Assembly: GCF_964020195.1 (NCBI RefSeq)
Contig: NZ_OZ026539.1
Coordinates: 350,299 to 414,298 of the forward strand
DNA: 64,000 nucleotides
Reading direction: 5' to 3'
DNA from: Spiroplasma endosymbiont of Lasioglossum villosulum
GTDB taxonomy: Bacteria; Bacillota_I; Bacilli_A; Mycoplasmatales; VBWQ01
Positions 62,783 to 64,000 of the stretch are shown in pieces. The notes under the pieces were generated by a model that was not told the origin of the DNA, did not search any database, and saw nothing but the letters and a program-made list of their open reading frames with translations. Numbering within the stretch: the stretch's first letter is position 1; each line of letters starts with the position of its first letter. A program made the translations under genes and the position numbers.

Positions 62783-63480
62783 CTAAATTTCTAAATTAAT
62801 ATAGGAAATATTTTCATTATATTTTTCAAATAAACTAATATTGTTTAAAGTGATATCAATACTTTTATCAGTTATTAAAATTAAATCATAATTTCCGGCA
62901 CCAAATATTCCACTGATTTCAATCCGATTTAAGTTATTAATCGGATTTTTAATTTGCAATTCAAATTCATTATCATTGTCAATTTGTGAAATTTCTTCAT
63001 AAAAGTCTAATTTAGAAAATAATTGAGATTTATTTGAACCATATAAATTCAAAGCATTTTTAATTTTATTTTTATTAATAAGTGCCCTTGTAAAGTATTT
63101 TCCATATTCACCATTACCTAATGTTCAATCTGCTGGAATTAATGAAGGTATGTTATTACTTTCTAATTCGTTTGTAATAGATAATCAGTTGAATTGATTA
63201 TCATCAAGTTTAAATAATTCATTTTGACTAATGTCATTATTTTTTAATTTAATGTTATTAATATCTGTAAATTCAAAATATTCAGATTTTAATATCACTT
63301 TTACATCTTTAAATTCTCAAACTTTATCAGATGTAGAATGAATAGGATTTGACTTTAATTCAAAATAATAAGGCAATAATAATTTATAATCATCGTTTAG
63401 GCCATTATTAATTGACATTGTTGAATAAATATTTTTTGGGTAGCGATTTATTAAAGATGCGTAAAAATTTTGAAAAATCG
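62783..63480 (-). pseudogene. C-terminal fragment of the large prophage structural gene
   Basis: Open on the minus strand for about 230 codons and closely similar to the end of the 676-aa protein at 36200: YSTMSINNGLNDDYKLLLPY, SLIPADWTLGNGEYGKYF, NLYGSNKSQLFSKLDFY, LNRIEISGIFGAGNY. The 5' part is gone; an ATG at 63508 lies in the permease sequence and is accidental. It marks the right edge of the phage insert at about 63480. Confidence 0.82.
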
Positions 63481-64000
63481 ACAACATGAAATTTATTACC
63501 ACAAACATTTAAAAAACAGTGAACAAAACAAATAAATATTATTAAGTATTTAACAAATGAAAGTGGTAATAATAATGATTTATTAATTAGCTTTGGTATT
63601 ATTCCTTATCAAGAACAAAATGAGTTACCTTTTATTAAATTGAATATTGAAGATTCTTATGATTTGGATTTTAGTCATAATAATGCTATTGGTAATACTT
63701 ATGATAGTGTAACTCAAACTTTTAATGATTCATGCTTTAGTAATGAAGTTACAATAAGACAAACTATCTATGGTATTAATGCAAATAGTAATAATTTTAT
63801 TAAACCTAATTTAATTAATAGTAAATTTAAAAATTTTATTAATATGAACAGTGATACAATGAACACTTCTGATTTTTGATTAGATAAAGAATTTACTAAA
63901 AATGTTAACAATATAAAAAAACAATTGCATATTACTAGTATTAATGCCCCAAATGTTACCTTTTTACCGATTGTAGCATCTAATGCCCAGCATCCAATAC
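63481..64000 (+). pseudogene. Second FtsX-like permease, continuation
   Basis: The open frame reads STTWNLLPQTFKKQWTKQIN, then YLTNESGNNNDLLISFGIIP (compare YLTNNNGKNNTDLLISFGLI in the intact paralogue) and TFLPIVASNAQHP, and runs off the window end. It is the downstream part of the gene that begins at 58382, now detached from start and promoter. Confidence 0.85.

Larger units (their letters stand above)
60436..63480. mobile_element. Remnant of a second, related prophage with UPF0236 transposase
   Basis: This block separates the two parts of the second permease. It holds a terminator hairpin, a UPF0236 transposase (60671-61801, minus), the last 15 or so codons of terL (61950-61994), two small genes (62143 and 62488) and the C-terminal part of the large structural gene (62783-63480, minus). 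Gene order and orientations match the main prophage read in reverse. Compared with the intact permease about 75 codons are missing at the site, so insertion came with a deletion. Confidence 0.8.

Overview
The window reads as a Spiroplasma chromosome, probably an insect- or arthropod-associated strain. Base composition is very AT-rich. Almost every long gene is open only if TGA is read as tryptophan (genetic code 4). The accessory content (ankyrin-repeat proteins, an OTU-type protease, IS30, UPF0236/ISLre2 and IS1202-like elements, and a prophage) is typical of symbiotic Spiroplasma. Species and clade cannot be fixed from the sequence alone. No rRNA, tRNA or CRISPR array was found.

Layout. 1-2.4 kb: an IS30 copy inserted in the leader of a degraded accessory gene. 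2.6-4.9 kb: tkt and a YneF-family gene. 4.9-11.3 kb: a frameshifted ankyrin gene, rpsO, plsY, two PQ-loop genes, small cysteine-rich proteins, a membrane-protein operon, a GNAT acetyltransferase and a ten-repeat ankyrin gene. 11.2-25.1 kb: the core block rnj, def, rsmD, gmk, cdaM, coaX, ezrA-like, thiI and dnaE, interrupted by a coiled-coil gene, an ankyrin gene and a broken membrane gene. 25.2-41.9 kb: a structured RNA candidate and a 15-16 kb tailed-phage-like prophage (single-strand-binding-like and RuvC-like proteins, capsid, tail fibre, portal-like protein, terL) with a UPF0236 transposase divergent from terL. 42-45.5 kb: OTU protease, a repeat surface protein and a propeller-like protein. 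45.5-46.6 kb: udk and ruvX. 47-50 kb: a large membrane gene split by the second IS30. 50.3-52.4 kb: an IS1202-like element carrying a passenger gene. 52.9-58.3 kb: plsX, rnc and a giant FtsX-like permease. 58.4-64 kb: a second permease paralogue, broken by a 3 kb remnant of a related prophage with its own UPF0236 transposase.

Main points. (1) A recurring leader, an A/T-rich dyad plus an mRNA 5' hairpin directly before the ribosome binding site, precedes at least six unrelated accessory genes (ankyrin, OTU, coiled-coil and helical proteins). This suggests a co-regulated effector set. (2) Two related prophage loci share the same divergent transposase-terL arrangement, so the phage may move by a UPF0236 transposase. 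(3) About nine accessory genes are broken at homopolymers or by single in-frame stops while the core genes are intact. This means active decay, phase variation or assembly error.

Core genes run in short operons: tkt-yneF; rsmD-gmk; cdaM-coaX-ezrA-thiI; ruvX-udk; plsX-rnc-permease. Positions were read by eye; ends given for non-coding elements are approximate.
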